From Erwinia aphidicola (GTDB lineage: Bacteria; Pseudomonadota; Gammaproteobacteria; Enterobacterales; Enterobacteriaceae): DNA of 64,000 bases. Shown here one piece after another: positions 14,816 through 24,154 of the stretch (its first letter is position 1; each line of letters starts with the position of its first letter). Under the pieces are notes generated by a model, which was not told the DNA's origin, ran no database searches, and saw nothing but the letters and a program-made list of their open reading frames with translations. A program made the position numbers and the translations under genes. The stretch covers positions 4,650,001 through 4,714,000 of the forward strand of contig NZ_JAMKCQ010000001.1 of the NCBI RefSeq assembly GCF_024169515.1, read 5' to 3'.

Positions 14816-16657
14816 TCATTCCTCTTCCTCCACACTGCGTACGGCGCCACGAGAGGCACTGGTGGTCAGTGCCGCATACGCGCGCAATGCTGCCGATACG
14901 CGACGTTTGCGCAGAACGGGTTTCCAGGCTGCTTTGCCACGAGCCAGCATTTTCTGCCGACGCTGGTCAAGCTCGTGCTCAGCCAACTTAAGTTGGATAA
15001 CGCGACGCGGGATATCAATTTCAATCAGGTCGCCATCTTCAATCAGGGCGATATTGCCGCCCTCAGCAGCTTCAGGCGAAACATGCCCGATTGATAAACC
15101 CGAAGAGCCACCGGAAAAACGGCCGTCTGTGAGCAGCGCACAGCTTTTGTTAAGCCCTTTTGACTTCAGATAGCTGGTTGGGTAGAGCATCTCCTGCATG
15201 CCTGGCCCGCCGCGCGGGCCTTCATAGCGAACCACCACAACGTCCCCCGCCTGCACTGTGCCCGAGAGAATCCCGTCCACTGCCTCATCCTGCCCCTCAA
15301 ATACCCTGGCGGTGCCGGTAAAACATAACATCCCGGCATATACGCTGGCGGTTTTAACGATGCATCCCTCCGCAGCAATGTTGCCGGACAAAACGGCAAG
15401 ACCGCCATCGCGGGTGAAGGCATGGTCAGCATGACGGATACATCCATCCTGGCGGTTGGTATCAAGAGCGGGATAGTAGTTATTCTGGCTAAAAGCGACG
15501 GTAGTGCGCACACCGCCTGGTGCAGCACGATAGAATTGCCTGACGCTTTCAGAGAGGGTGGTTTTGATATCCCATTCCATCAGAGTCTGCTTAAGGGTAG
15601 GCGTGTGAACGGTAGGAATATCAGTATGTATCAGCCCCGCCCGGTTTAGTTCCGCCATAATCGCCATCACGCCACCTGCACGATGCACATCTTCCATATG
15701 CACATTCTCAACTGCAGGCGCGACCTTACACAGCACCGGTACTTTGCGTGATAGCCTGTCTATATCTGCCATAGTAAAATTCACACCGCCTTCCCAGGCG
15801 GCAGCCAGCAGATGCAGTACGGTGTTCGTGGATCCCCCCATTGCGATATCCAGCGTCATAGCATTTTCAAACGCTTTAATACTGGCAATTGAACGCGGTA
15901 GTATGCTGGCATCATGCTGTTCATAGTACCGATGGCACATTTCAACAATTTTCTTACCTGAATCAATAAACAACGATTTACGCAGGGCATGCGTCGCCAG
16001 CAGGGATCCGTTGCCTGGCAAGGCCAGTCCCATAGCTTCAGTCAGACAATTCATCGAGTTGGCGGTAAACATTCCCGAACAGGATCCGCAGGTTGGGCAA
16101 GCAACATTTTCAACTGCGTTAACTTCCTCATCCGACATACTATCGTCACCAGCCACCACCATCGCATCGATCAGGTCAAAAGCCCGGTTTTCACCGCGCA
16201 GGGTCAACTTTCCGGACTCCATCGGCCCCCCTGAAACGAAAATCACTGGGATATTAATTCTGAGCGCCGCCATTAACATACCGGGGGTAATTTTGTCGCA
16301 ATTTGAAATGCATACCATGGCATCAGCGCAGTGAGCATTCACCATGTACTCCACGCTATCCGCTATCAGGTCGCGTGAGGGCAGGCTGTAAAGCATGCCG
16401 CCATGACCCATTGCAATACCGTCATCAACCGCAATGGTGTTGAACTCTTTGGCCACACCACCTGCGGCTTCGATCTCCCTCGCCACAAGTTGACCAAGAT
16501 CTTTAAGATGAACATGTCCGGGAACAAACTGAGTAAAAGAGTTGACCACCGCAATGATGGGCTTGTTGAAGTCATTATCGGTCATACCTGTTGCACGCCA
16601 GAGGCTTCTGGCACCTGCCATATTACGACCGTGAGTAGATGTACGTGAACGATACAT
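14816..16657 (-). CDS. ilvD: dihydroxy-acid dehydratase (IlvD paralogue)
   Basis: Iron-sulfur enzyme of branched-chain amino-acid synthesis that dehydrates 2,3-dihydroxy-3-methyl acids to 2-keto acids. The 613-residue product matches E. coli IlvD (616) throughout: [24 protein letters not shown], the Fe-S cysteine motifs [11 protein letters not shown] and [17 protein letters not shown], and [20 protein letters not shown]. The central and C-terminal parts are clearly diverged from the E. coli enzyme. It stands outside an ilvGMEDA operon and is paired with a divergent LysR gene, which suggests a second, separately regulated copy or a relative acting on another dihydroxy acid. Whether another ilvD exists cannot be seen here. 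Confidence 0.9.
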   Translation of the reverse strand: MYRSRTSTHGRNMAGARSLWRATGMTDNDFNKPIIAVVNSFTQFVPGHVHLKDLGQLVAREIEAAGGVAKEFNTIAVDDGIAMGHGGMLYSLPSRDLIADSVEYMVNAHCADAMVCISNCDKITPGMLMAALRINIPVIFVSGGPMESGKLTLRGENRAFDLIDAMVVAGDDSMSDEEVNAVENVACPTCGSCSGMFTANSMNCLTEAMGLALPGNGSLLATHALRKSLFIDSGKKIVEMCHRYYEQHDASILPRSIASIKAFENAMTLDIAMGGSTNTVLHLLAAAWEGGVNFTMADIDRLSRKVPVLCKVAPAVENVHMEDVHRAGGVMAIMAELNRAGLIHTDIPTVHTPTLKQTLMEWDIKTTLSESVRQFYRAAPGGVRTTVAFSQNNYYPALDTNRQDGCIRHADHAFTRDGGLAVLSGNIAAEGCIVKTASVYAGMLCFTGTARVFEGQDEAVDGILSGTVQAGDVVVVRYEGPRGGPGMQEMLYPTSYLKSKGLNKSCALLTDGRFSGGSSGLSIGHVSPEAAEGGNIALIEDGDLIEIDIPRRVIQLKLAEHELDQRRQKMLARGKAAWKPVLRKRRVSAALRAYAALTTSASRGAVRSVEEEE

Positions 16658-16759
16658 TTCAAGATACTCTGAAGAATTAAGTTGCTTTATATTAAGTTCG
16701 ACAAGCAGTAAGGTGAAATATATTATGCGCTAGCCATTAAGTCGCCAGGGATATTAGAC

Positions 16760-17677
16760 ATGGACATCAGAAGGTTGAAACATTTTGTTACCCTCGCCGA
16801 AACACTTCACTTTGGCAAGGCGGCAGAAAAACTGAATATGACGCAACCCCCCTTAAGTCAGTCGATAATGGTGCTGGAAAAAGAGTTAGGGGGTGCCCTT
16901 TTCATCAGAACCAAAAGAAACGTCAGCCTGACATCCTTTGGTGAACAGTGGCTGATTCATGTGAAGGATGCACTGTCCGGTGTAAATTCATTATCTGAAA
17001 TTGCCGACAGGTTAAAAAATGGCGAGTCAGGCCGGTTAGACCTCTCTTTTATCAGCGTCGTTGACTATAGTATTTTACCTGATCTGGTAAGAAATTTCCG
17101 GCAGAGTTATCCGGAAGTTGAACTCAGATTGACGGAAGCCACCAGCGACATTCAATTAATGGCGATTTTAGATGAAAAAATGGATGCCGGAATTATCATT
17201 GCCCCTCTGAATGGCACACTCCCTGCCGTATTAAATTATCAAAAAATCCTCTCAGAACCCTTAATTGCGGCCATCCCTTCTTTATGGTTAAACGACAAAA
17301 ACCTGCGTATCATAGATAATAAAATTTGCCCAAGCTCTATAATTAATTCACCATTAATTCTCTTTCCGCAGCAGCTGGCACCAGGCTTTCACGCTTTAGT
17401 AACCAGATTTTATGCTTTCTATGGTGCCAAACCAGATATTATTCAGCATGCCATCCAGATGCAGACAATTATTAGTCTGGTTGCCTCTGGAATGGGAATG
17501 GCGTTAGTCCCGTTATCGTTACGTCATTTAGCCCGTACTGGGGTAGTTTATCTTGAGCTTCTCTCATCGCCACCGGAGCTGGAAGTCGGCATTGTATGGC
17601 ACAAAAAAAACAGCTCTCCAATGATTATCAATCTGATTGAAATGGCTTTGGCGACTCATGAAAAAAGATCACAATAG
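16760..17677 (+). CDS. LysR-family transcriptional regulator
   Basis: DNA-binding regulator of 305 residues. The N-terminal winged HTH is MDIRRLKHFVTLAETLHFGKAAEKLNMTQPPLSQSI-type (residues 1-60). It is followed by the type-2 periplasmic-binding-protein effector domain (about 90-295; VASGMGMALVPLSLRHL near the end). It is transcribed away from ilvD across a 102-base gap, the classic arrangement for a LysR protein controlling its divergent neighbour and itself. The inducer is unknown; a branched-chain acid intermediate is a guess from context. Its base composition is lower in GC than surrounding genes, as for ilvD's middle. Confidence 0.9.
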   Translation: MDIRRLKHFVTLAETLHFGKAAEKLNMTQPPLSQSIMVLEKELGGALFIRTKRNVSLTSFGEQWLIHVKDALSGVNSLSEIADRLKNGESGRLDLSFISVVDYSILPDLVRNFRQSYPEVELRLTEATSDIQLMAILDEKMDAGIIIAPLNGTLPAVLNYQKILSEPLIAAIPSLWLNDKNLRIIDNKICPSSIINSPLILFPQQLAPGFHALVTRFYAFYGAKPDIIQHAIQMQTIISLVASGMGMALVPLSLRHLARTGVVYLELLSSPPELEVGIVWHKKNSSPMIINLIEMALATHEKRSQ

Positions 17678-17799
17678 CCGGTTTCAGTAACCCCCTGACC
17701 AGCAGGGTAAACCCTAAGGCACACAGCGCTTAGTAACCCACGCCTTTCGTCGCTTAATGTTGCCAGCAGAAATCTCACTCTACATTTCCGAGGATCTCC

Positions 17800-18900
17800 A
17801 TGTCTGCACTGTTTACCCCGTTCAAACTAAAAGACGTCACGCTGCGTAACCGCATTGCCGTGCCGCCGATGTGCCAGTATAGCGCCGAAGAGGGCCTGAC
17901 GAATGAGTGGCACCAGGTTCACTACCCGACGCTGGCGCGCGGCGGTGCCGGGCTGGTCATTGTTGAAGCCACGGCGGTGTCGCCGGAAGGCCGTATCACC
18001 CCGGGCTGTACCGGGCTGTGGAACGACCAGCAGGCGCAAGGCATGGCTAAAATCGCCGCGTCGATCAAAGCCGCAGGCGCGGTGCCAGGCATTCAGATCG
18101 GCCACGCCGGGCGCAAGGCCAGCGCTAACCGCCCGTGGGAAGGTGACGACCATATCGCCGCCGGGGACAGCCGCAGCTGGGAAACCATCGCGCCGTCAGC
18201 CGTGGCGTTTGGCCATCATCTGCCGCAGGTACCAAAAGCGATGACCCTCGACGATATCACCCGGGTTAAAAGTGACTTTGTCGCCGCCGCCCGCCGCGCG
18301 CGCGATGCCGGTTTTGAGTGGCTGGAACTGCACTTCGCCCACGGCTATCTGGCACAGAGCTTCTTCTCGGTGCATGCCAACCAGCGCAGTGACCAGTACG
18401 GTGGCGATTTCGCCGGGCGCAGCCGCTTCCTGCTGGAGACGCTGGCGGCGGTGCGTGAAGTGTGGCCGGAGAACCTGCCGCTGACCGCGCGCTTTGGCGT
18501 GATTGAATTTGACGGGCGCGACGAGCAGACGCTGAGCGAGTCGATTGAGCTGACCCGACTGATGAAACAGGGTGGGCTGGATATGCTGAACGTCAGCGTC
18601 GGCTTCTCGATTGCTGAAACCGAGATCCCATGGGGACCGGGCTTCCTGGCCCCATTCGCCGAACGTGTGCGCCGCGAAGCCGGGCTGCCGGTCGCCTCTT
18701 CGTGGGGTGTGGAAGCGGCAGAAGTGGCGGAGCGCGTGATTGCCGAACAGCAGATGGACCTGGTGATGATTGGCCGTGCGCATCTGGCTAACCCGCACTA
18801 TCCGTATGCGCTGGCGAAGAAACTCAACGTTGAGCGCCCTTCCTGGGTGCTGCCGGCGCCGTATGCGCACTGGCTGGAACGTTATCGTTTAGCGGATTAA
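17800..18900 (+). CDS. YqjM/XenA-type NADH:flavin oxidoreductase (Old Yellow Enzyme)
   Basis: FMN-dependent ene-reductase of 366 residues that reduces activated C=C bonds of enones, nitro compounds and similar electrophiles. The class is shown by PPMCQYSA with Cys25 (the YqjM-type active-site Cys), IQIGHAGRKAS with the substrate-binding His, ELHFAHGYLAQSFFS with the His/Ala pair, and VMIGRAHLANPHYP near the C-terminus. GAGGATCT precedes the ATG. Monocistronic, between the LysR gene and a pair of dispersed hairpins. Physiological substrate unknown. Confidence 0.92.
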   Translation: MSALFTPFKLKDVTLRNRIAVPPMCQYSAEEGLTNEWHQVHYPTLARGGAGLVIVEATAVSPEGRITPGCTGLWNDQQAQGMAKIAASIKAAGAVPGIQIGHAGRKASANRPWEGDDHIAAGDSRSWETIAPSAVAFGHHLPQVPKAMTLDDITRVKSDFVAAARRARDAGFEWLELHFAHGYLAQSFFSVHANQRSDQYGGDFAGRSRFLLETLAAVREVWPENLPLTARFGVIEFDGRDEQTLSESIELTRLMKQGGLDMLNVSVGFSIAETEIPWGPGFLAPFAERVRREAGLPVASSWGVEAAEVAERVIAEQQMDLVMIGRAHLANPHYPYALAKKLNVERPSWVLPAPYAHWLERYRLAD

Positions 18901-18913
18901 CTAGCCGGCAAAC

Positions 18914-18989
18914 GGGCTGACCGAAAAAGAGGGTCAGCCCCTACCCCAAAATGGTGCCGTAGGGGGCGACCCTTTTCTCCGGTCGCCCC
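18914..18989. repeat. two dispersed hairpin repeats
   Basis: First hairpin: GGGCTGACC / GGTCAGCCC with a GAAAAAGAG loop (18914-18940), followed by CTAC. Second: GGGGCGACC / GGTCGCCCC with a CTTTTCTCC loop (18963-18989), preceded by GTAG. The stems differ by a compensated pair (T-A versus C-G). Together they lie between convergent genes and could act as a bidirectional terminator. Confidence 0.85.
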
Positions 18990-19035
18990 GTGCCAATGGT
19001 TTGCACCGGCCGGACTGAAGACCTTTTTTTCGGTC

Positions 19036-19548
19036 TTAACTACGCTCAATCTTCTTTGCAGCGTCATCCAGCGCATCAATAATCGCGTACAGCGCATCCT
19101 GAGAAATCCCCTCCTGCGACAGGCGCACGTTAAGCGCGCTCTTCATATTGTGGATTGCACGCTCCACGTCCGGCAGGCTGCGGTTATTCACCAGCACCGC
19201 CATCGAAGAGAGCCGCCGCACGATGACCTCCAGTGCCGCCTGCTCCTGCTGTAACAGTTCAGACCCTTTGTCGATCAGCCGGTACGCTTTACGCGTGGCC
19301 TGCGCATCCAGCACCGCGATGCACTCCATCTCCTCCAGCAGGGTGAGATTGGGGTAGATAATGCCGGGGCTGGGCGTGTATTCGCCCTTTGACAGCGCCT
19401 CTATCGCCTTGATCAGCTCGTAGCCGTGCGCCGGATTGAGGCTGAGAAAATGCAGCACCAGCAGGCGAATATCGGCGGCATCGAGCATCTTCTCACGGCG
19501 TTTGCGGCGGCCCTGCCCGGGCTCCGCAGCGGGAAACGGCACGCGCAT
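19036..19548 (-). CDS. PadR-family regulator (YqjI-like)
   Basis: Winged-helix repressor of 170 residues. The PadR core begins at about residue 20 (ADIRLLVLHFLSLNPAHGYELIKAIE, then TPSPGIIYPNLTLLEE), matching the metal-responsive YqjI. The long His/Cys-rich N-terminal metal-binding extension of E. coli YqjI is missing; only a short basic segment (GQGRRKRREK) precedes the core. The ATG at 19548 starts 1 base after the stop of the siderophore-interacting protein, so the two are one operon. In E. coli, yqjH and yqjI are divergent, so the arrangement here is different. Likely autoregulator through the palindrome at 20386. Confidence 0.87.
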   Translation of the reverse strand: MRVPFPAAEPGQGRRKRREKMLDAADIRLLVLHFLSLNPAHGYELIKAIEALSKGEYTPSPGIIYPNLTLLEEMECIAVLDAQATRKAYRLIDKGSELLQQEQAALEVIVRRLSSMAVLVNNRSLPDVERAIHNMKSALNVRLSQEGISQDALYAIIDALDDAAKKIERS

Positions 19549-19549
19549 G

Positions 19550-20335
19550 CTATTTCTGATGCCAGTAGGCCACGGCGCGCACAAAGGTGGCATCGCAGCC
19601 GCGCTGGTTAATGAAATAGTCACTGAGCGACTTCACGAAATCGGCTTCCCCGGTCAGCCAGATAAAGTACTCCTCCGGCGGCAGCACCAGTTGGTCAAGC
19701 TGCGCCACCAGCGCGTCAAGATGCGCTTTATCCATGCAGCCGTGCCCGAACCAGCTGGCATCGATACCGTTCAGGGGATCGAGATATACCCTGCCCTGTG
19801 CTTCATCCGCATAGGCAAACAGCTTCAGGCGCTTCGCCCTGACGCTGGCCTGGCGGCGCTTAAAGGCGGGCAGGCCGCTTTCGTCACAGACATAGAGCTG
19901 GAAGGCATAATCATCCGGCACCACCAGCGACCCGCGCGGGCCGCCGATCGCCAGCGGATCGCCGATTTTAGCCTGTTCAGCCCAGTCGCTGGCCACGCCG
20001 CCGTCGTGGATGAAGAAGTCGATGGTCAGGGTATTTTTCTCCCCGTCGAAGAACAGCGGCGTGTAGTCGCGCGACACCGGGCGCGCCCCCTCTTTCCACA
20101 CCACGCCATCCTCCGTCACCTCGGGGAGGCTCAGCACGCCGCTGGCATCAGGGAAAAACACTTTGATATGGTCGTCGAAGCCCGGCGAGGTAAAGCCGCT
20201 CAGGTCGGCGCCGCCAAAGTCGATACGCCAGAAGCTGTCGGCCACTTTGGTTTTGCCGGTGACGGTCAGCTGGCGGAAACGCAGTTCGTTACGCACGCGC
20301 TGTGGCGCACGCGAGTTTTTGCTCTGTTCGGTCAC
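19550..20335 (-). CDS. siderophore-interacting protein (YqjH-like ferric-chelate reductase)
   Basis: FAD-containing NADPH-dependent ferric reductase of 261 residues that releases iron from siderophores in the cytoplasm. The N-terminal FAD domain carries VSRDYTPLFFDGEKNTLTIDF (RxYT-type FAD motif) and FFIHDGGVASDWAEQAKIGD with GGPRGSLVVPD. The C-terminal domain has YFIWLTGEADFVKSLSDYF and the closing CDATFVRAVAYWHQK. Start is GTG at 20335 with AGGAG 8 bases upstream. The promoter region has a Fur-like box and a separate palindrome, fitting iron control plus PadR control. Confidence 0.9.
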   Translation of the reverse strand: MTEQSKNSRAPQRVRNELRFRQLTVTGKTKVADSFWRIDFGGADLSGFTSPGFDDHIKVFFPDASGVLSLPEVTEDGVVWKEGARPVSRDYTPLFFDGEKNTLTIDFFIHDGGVASDWAEQAKIGDPLAIGGPRGSLVVPDDYAFQLYVCDESGLPAFKRRQASVRAKRLKLFAYADEAQGRVYLDPLNGIDASWFGHGCMDKAHLDALVAQLDQLVLPPEEYFIWLTGEADFVKSLSDYFINQRGCDATFVRAVAYWHQK

Positions 20336-20360
20336 GAAGATTCTCCTGGCTTAATTTTAG

Positions 20361-20402
20361 TAATGATTCTCATTTGCGAGATAAAATATATCTATGATAT
20401 AT
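20361..20402 (-). promoter_or_regulatory. Fur-like box and adjacent AT palindrome
   Basis: TAATGATTCTCATTT (20361-20375) matches the core of the Fur consensus GATAATGATAATCATTATC well. Ten bases further upstream, ATATATC-TAT-GATATAT (20386-20402) is a perfect 7-base dyad, a good candidate for the operator of the PadR protein encoded in the same operon. Sites are seen; binding is inferred. Confidence 0.65.
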
Positions 20403-20457
20403 CTTGAATGCAAGCCAGCAAGCTATCCCTGGCCGGGTAAAATGTGGCAGTCTGTGC

Positions 20458-21894
20458 TTATTCCTTCGGCGCCTTTACCAGCGGGCGGTATTTCCACAGC
20501 CATTTACCGCTGTCCAGCCGGCGATAGAAGCAGGAGCCGCGGATCATCCAGTCCAGCACCATACCTAACCAGATCCCCACCACGCCAAAACCGAGCACAA
20601 TCCCCAGCAGGTAACCGGCCACGATGCGTCCACCCCACATGCTGAGCAGCGACACCCACATGGTGTAACGCGCATCGCGCGCGCCTTTTAATCCGGCGGG
20701 CAATACCCATGAAGCCGCCCAGAACGGCATAAACGCGGCGTTGAGCCACACCAGCATTTTCACCACGTGGATCACCTCTTCATCACGCGTGTAGAACTGT
20801 GCCAGCAGCCCGGCAAACGGCACCGTCAGCAGCGCCAGCGCGCACAGCCCAATGGTCGACAGCCAGAATATATAGCGCAGCAGGCGCTCCGGCTGGCCCA
20901 GCTGGCCCCGGCCAAGGCGGGTGCCGACGATAATAGTGGAAGCGGAACCCAGCGCGTTACCCGGCAGGTTAATCAGGGAGACGATAGAAAATGCGATAAA
21001 GTTACCGGCGATAACATCGGTGCCCATCCCGGCGACGAACACCTGGGTCAGCAGCTTGCCGCCGTTAAACAGCACGGACTCGATACTGGCCGGGACGCCA
21101 ATACCGAGCACTTCGCGCAGGATGTTGAGATTGAGCCGGGTGAAGTAGCTTTTCAGGGAGATTTTCAACGCCGGGACGAAGCCAATCACCAGCACGTAAA
21201 TCACGGCAGCGGCCCCGATATAGCGTGAAATGGTCAGCCCGAGTCCCGCCCCGACAAACCCCAGACCGTGCCAGGAGAAGCAGCCGTAGATCAGCACGCT
21301 GCTGATAACAATGTTGAGGATGTTCATGCCGCCGTTGATCAGCATCGGGATTTTGGTATTCCCGGCGCCGCGCAGCGCGCCGCAGCCGATCAGCGCGATA
21401 GCCGCCGCCGGGTAACTCCATGCGGTCGTTTGCAGATAGGAGAGCGCCAGCGCTTTCACCTGCGGCTCCGCTTTGCCTGCAATCAGGTCGATGATCTGCG
21501 GGCCGATAAACTCAATCGCCAGCGCCAGCAGCACGGCGAACCCCGTCATAATAATCAGCGACTGGCGCGCCGCGGCAACTGCCCTCTCCCGGTTCAGCTT
21601 GCCGAGGCTAAAAGCCACCACCACGGTGGTCCCGAGATCGATGGCGGCAAAAAATGAGATCACCACGATATTGAAGCTGTCCGCCAGCCCGACTCCGGCC
21701 ATCGCTTCCGACCCGAGCCAGCTGACCAGGAAAGTACTCAGCACCCCCATCAGCAGAACGCAGAGGTTTTCAAAGAAGATCGGCACGGCCAGCGGGGTGA
21801 TTTCTCGCCAGAAGAGTATCCGCAGGGAACGGCGTTTCGGATACCACGCACTGTGCTGGATAGCCTGCAGCAGTGAAGTTCTGAAGTTTAGCAA
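20458..21894 (-). CDS. MATE-family multidrug efflux transporter (YeeO/EmmdR-like)
   Basis: Inner-membrane cation-coupled exporter of 478 residues with about twelve membrane segments in two MatE halves (about 25-230 and 250-450). YeeO-like sequence is seen in FWREITPLAVPIFFENLCVLLMGVLSTFLVS and ALGSASTIIVGTRLGRGQLG. The start is uncertain: the only in-frame candidate before the first membrane segment is a TTG at 21894 with no good ribosome site, and the first ATG is inside segment 1. Like amn and tRNA-Asn nearby, yeeO belongs to the same E. coli chromosomal region. Substrates unknown. Confidence 0.88.
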   Translation of the reverse strand: MLNFRTSLLQAIQHSAWYPKRRSLRILFWREITPLAVPIFFENLCVLLMGVLSTFLVSWLGSEAMAGVGLADSFNIVVISFFAAIDLGTTVVVAFSLGKLNRERAVAAARQSLIIMTGFAVLLALAIEFIGPQIIDLIAGKAEPQVKALALSYLQTTAWSYPAAAIALIGCGALRGAGNTKIPMLINGGMNILNIVISSVLIYGCFSWHGLGFVGAGLGLTISRYIGAAAVIYVLVIGFVPALKISLKSYFTRLNLNILREVLGIGVPASIESVLFNGGKLLTQVFVAGMGTDVIAGNFIAFSIVSLINLPGNALGSASTIIVGTRLGRGQLGQPERLLRYIFWLSTIGLCALALLTVPFAGLLAQFYTRDEEVIHVVKMLVWLNAAFMPFWAASWVLPAGLKGARDARYTMWVSLLSMWGGRIVAGYLLGIVLGFGVVGIWLGMVLDWMIRGSCFYRRLDSGKWLWKYRPLVKAPKE

Positions 21895-21988
21895 GAGTAT
21901 TCCAGTTTATTACCAGAGGAGGGGGTCACAGTTATCATGGTAAAGGGACAGGGTTTCTGCAAAGTCTTTTTATGTATCAAAGTGCAGC

Positions 21989-22022
21989 AAAAAAAAAGGG
22001 CCTCCATTACAGATGCCCTTTA
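21989..22022 (-). terminator. terminator of the Kdo hydroxylase gene
   Basis: On the minus strand AAAGGGC pairs with GCCCTTT and is followed by a run of nine T, starting 5 bases after the stop codon. A classical intrinsic terminator. Confidence 0.85.
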
Positions 22023-22026
22023 CCAC

Positions 22027-22923
22027 TCAGACCAGCGGTCGCTGCAGCAGCTTTTCAAGGATCGTGAGCGGCGCATTCTGTGGATTTCTCATTCCGGCCA
22101 CCGGCAGGAAAAAGGTCTGCTCCATCATAAACTGCCCGCTCATCGCCGCATGTGGCGTTTGATCGGCGAAGCAGATCCAGCTACTGCCCGCCGGCAGTTC
22201 CAGTGCCACCTGCGGGCCATGCTCCTGATAGCGCAGGTCAGCTTTCATTGCATCGTGCAGCTGCAGCATCAGATGATCGTAATGGGTACGGTAGGATTTG
22301 GTGATGCCAAAACGCTGCTGCAGCCAGCTGCCGAGCGGCGAGTACCCTTTCAGGCGTGAGATAAAACGCTGCGCTAATACCGGGAAAGGTTCCCCCACCC
22401 GCCAGCGGCGGCTTTCACCGTGGGGATGGATATTGGAGAAGATGCGCAAAATACGCTCGCCGTGATTAGGCCGCGACGGGAATGCATCGACGTGCAGTCG
22501 GCTGTCGTCCTTGCGCCACGAAGTGGCATCGCGCCACGCGGCAATCGGGTGCAGGCGCAGGGTGTTGGCCGGGGAGTGTAACCACGCGCGATAATCAGGC
22601 AGTATGCCGTCGATCAACCGCAGAGAGTGCTGGTAGTGACGCACCATCAGCGCTTTAACCTGCGGTAGTTTGCTGTCGTCGGCCACACCGTTAACCCGAT
22701 CTGTCTGCGGATTAAAGCTGATGTTTTTGCGCTTCGCATCGACCAGCTGCGGCGTTAACAGCATCTGTTCTTCGGCTGTCAGAGTGAAAGCCAGCTGGGG
22801 CAGAAACAGCACTTTACCCTGCTCCAGCGCATCAATAGCGCTGGTATCCACCACTGACTCATCCCAACGCGTGTTGGGCAGTGTTCGAATCACCAGCTCC
22901 TGAGATAAAGATTGTTCAGACAT
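22027..22923 (-). CDS. kdoO: Kdo hydroxylase family protein (KdoO)
   Basis: Fe(II)-dependent oxygenase family that converts the inner-core sugar Kdo of lipopolysaccharide to Ko. The 298-residue product has the metal motif HVD (His144, Asp146 in SRLHVDAFPSRPNHGERILR) and a distal His258 (ADQTPHAAMSG) inside a double-stranded beta-helix-like C-terminal half. The N-terminus (VLFLPQLAFTLTAEEQ) matches the family opening. It is transcribed alone from the gap shared with the lacI-type gene and ends at a good terminator. It would modify the lipopolysaccharide core that carries the O-antigen encoded at 51-63 kb. Confidence 0.87.
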   Translation of the reverse strand: MSEQSLSQELVIRTLPNTRWDESVVDTSAIDALEQGKVLFLPQLAFTLTAEEQMLLTPQLVDAKRKNISFNPQTDRVNGVADDSKLPQVKALMVRHYQHSLRLIDGILPDYRAWLHSPANTLRLHPIAAWRDATSWRKDDSRLHVDAFPSRPNHGERILRIFSNIHPHGESRRWRVGEPFPVLAQRFISRLKGYSPLGSWLQQRFGITKSYRTHYDHLMLQLHDAMKADLRYQEHGPQVALELPAGSSWICFADQTPHAAMSGQFMMEQTFFLPVAGMRNPQNAPLTILEKLLQRPLV

Positions 22924-23097
22924 TTGATATCCTTATTGCATGCCACAAGGGGAACTTCTATCCGGCCATTATAGGGAGACGATGGATTTTTGATTAAACC
23001 CCGACTAAACGATCCAGCCCCGGAACCGCCTGCGGTAAAGCGAAAGATGCGCGCGCGATTTGTTGCTACACTGCGCCATCAAAAACAGGAGTGACCT

Positions 23098-24108
23098 ATG
23101 AAACCCCGTTCCGTGACGCTGGAAGATGTCGCCCGTGCCGCTGGCGTCTCGTATCAAACCGTCTCCAGAGTGCTGAACCATTCGCAGCAGGTCTCCGGAA
23201 AGACCCGCCAGCGGGTTGAGGCAGCGATGCAGGCGCTTAACTATGTGCCAAACCGGGTGGCACAGCAGCTGGCGGGCAAGAATACGCGCACGCTCGGCCT
23301 CGCCACCAGCGACCTCGCGCTGCTGGCTCCGGCGCAGATTGCCTCCGCCATTCAGCAGCGCGCCAGCCAGCTGGACTACCACCTGGTGATAGCGATGGCG
23401 GGCAGCGGCGGCGCACGCCAGGCGGTCAGCGACCTGCTGGCACAGCGCGTCGACGCGCTGATAATCAATATTCCGCTTGATGCCTCTGCCGCCAGCCAGA
23501 TTGAGCAGATGGCGGGATCCCTGCCCTGCATCTTTCTGGATGTGGCGGAGGATGCCGCGGTGGCGATATGCAGCTTCAGCGCACAGACTGGCGCACGCCA
23601 GGGGGCCGAGCATCTTTTGCAGCTGGGGCATCGGCGAATCGCGTTATTGAACGGGCCGGCGGACTCGGTGGCGGCGCAGGCGCGCAGCAAGGCGTGGCTG
23701 GCGGTGCTGAGGGAACGGGATCTGGCGCCCACACAGCAGCTAAGCGGCGACTGGAGCGCAGAGTCCGGCTACCGGGCGGTGATGCAGCTGGAGGGTCAGG
23801 CACGCCCTACGGCGCTGTTAGTGGCTAACGATCAGATGGCACTCGGTGCGATGCAGGCGCTGCACCAGCTTGGCGTGGCGGTACCTGCGCAGATGTCGGT
23901 GGTGGGCTATGATGATACCGCCGACAGCGCCTGGTATCAGCCGCCGCTGACCACGGTGCGCCAGGATATGCGCCAGCTAGGTGAATGCAGCGTGAACTCG
24001 CTGGTGGCTAAGCTGGAAAACCCCGCTGCCGGTGAGGCGCTGACGCCTTTTGCCACCACGCTGGTGGTGCGCGCCAGCACCCGTCAGGCTCCGGAACAGC
24101 AGGCATAA
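23098..24108 (+). CDS. lacI: lac-repressor homologue (LacI), orphan
   Basis: Repressor of 336 residues, closer to E. coli LacI than to other family members. The HTH SYQTVSRVLNHSQQVSGKTR follows VTLEDVARAAGV, the hinge NYVPNRVAQQLAGK is nearly identical, and the sensor keeps GDWSAESG, LLVANDQMALGAMQA and SVVGYDDTADSAWYQPPLTT. CAGGAGTGACC precedes the ATG. No lacZ, lacY or lacA homologue is within the window; neighbours are kdoO (divergent) and yeeX (convergent). So the operon it controls is elsewhere or lost, or it regulates something new. The last codons of the E. coli tetramerisation tail are not recognisable. Confidence 0.88.
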   Translation: MKPRSVTLEDVARAAGVSYQTVSRVLNHSQQVSGKTRQRVEAAMQALNYVPNRVAQQLAGKNTRTLGLATSDLALLAPAQIASAIQQRASQLDYHLVIAMAGSGGARQAVSDLLAQRVDALIINIPLDASAASQIEQMAGSLPCIFLDVAEDAAVAICSFSAQTGARQGAEHLLQLGHRRIALLNGPADSVAAQARSKAWLAVLRERDLAPTQQLSGDWSAESGYRAVMQLEGQARPTALLVANDQMALGAMQALHQLGVAVPAQMSVVGYDDTADSAWYQPPLTTVRQDMRQLGECSVNSLVAKLENPAAGEALTPFATTLVVRASTRQAPEQQA

Positions 24109-24135
24109 AAAAGCCGGACAGATTGCCCGGCCTTT
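24107..24135 (-). terminator. terminator between lacI-type gene and yeeX
   Basis: GCCGG / CCGGC stem (24113-24131) flanked by AAAAAA on the left and TTTA on the right. The T-run is best for minus-strand yeeX, whose stop is 20 bases away, but it can serve both genes. Confidence 0.75.
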
Positions 24136-24154
24136 ATCATGCTGGCGTTCGCCG

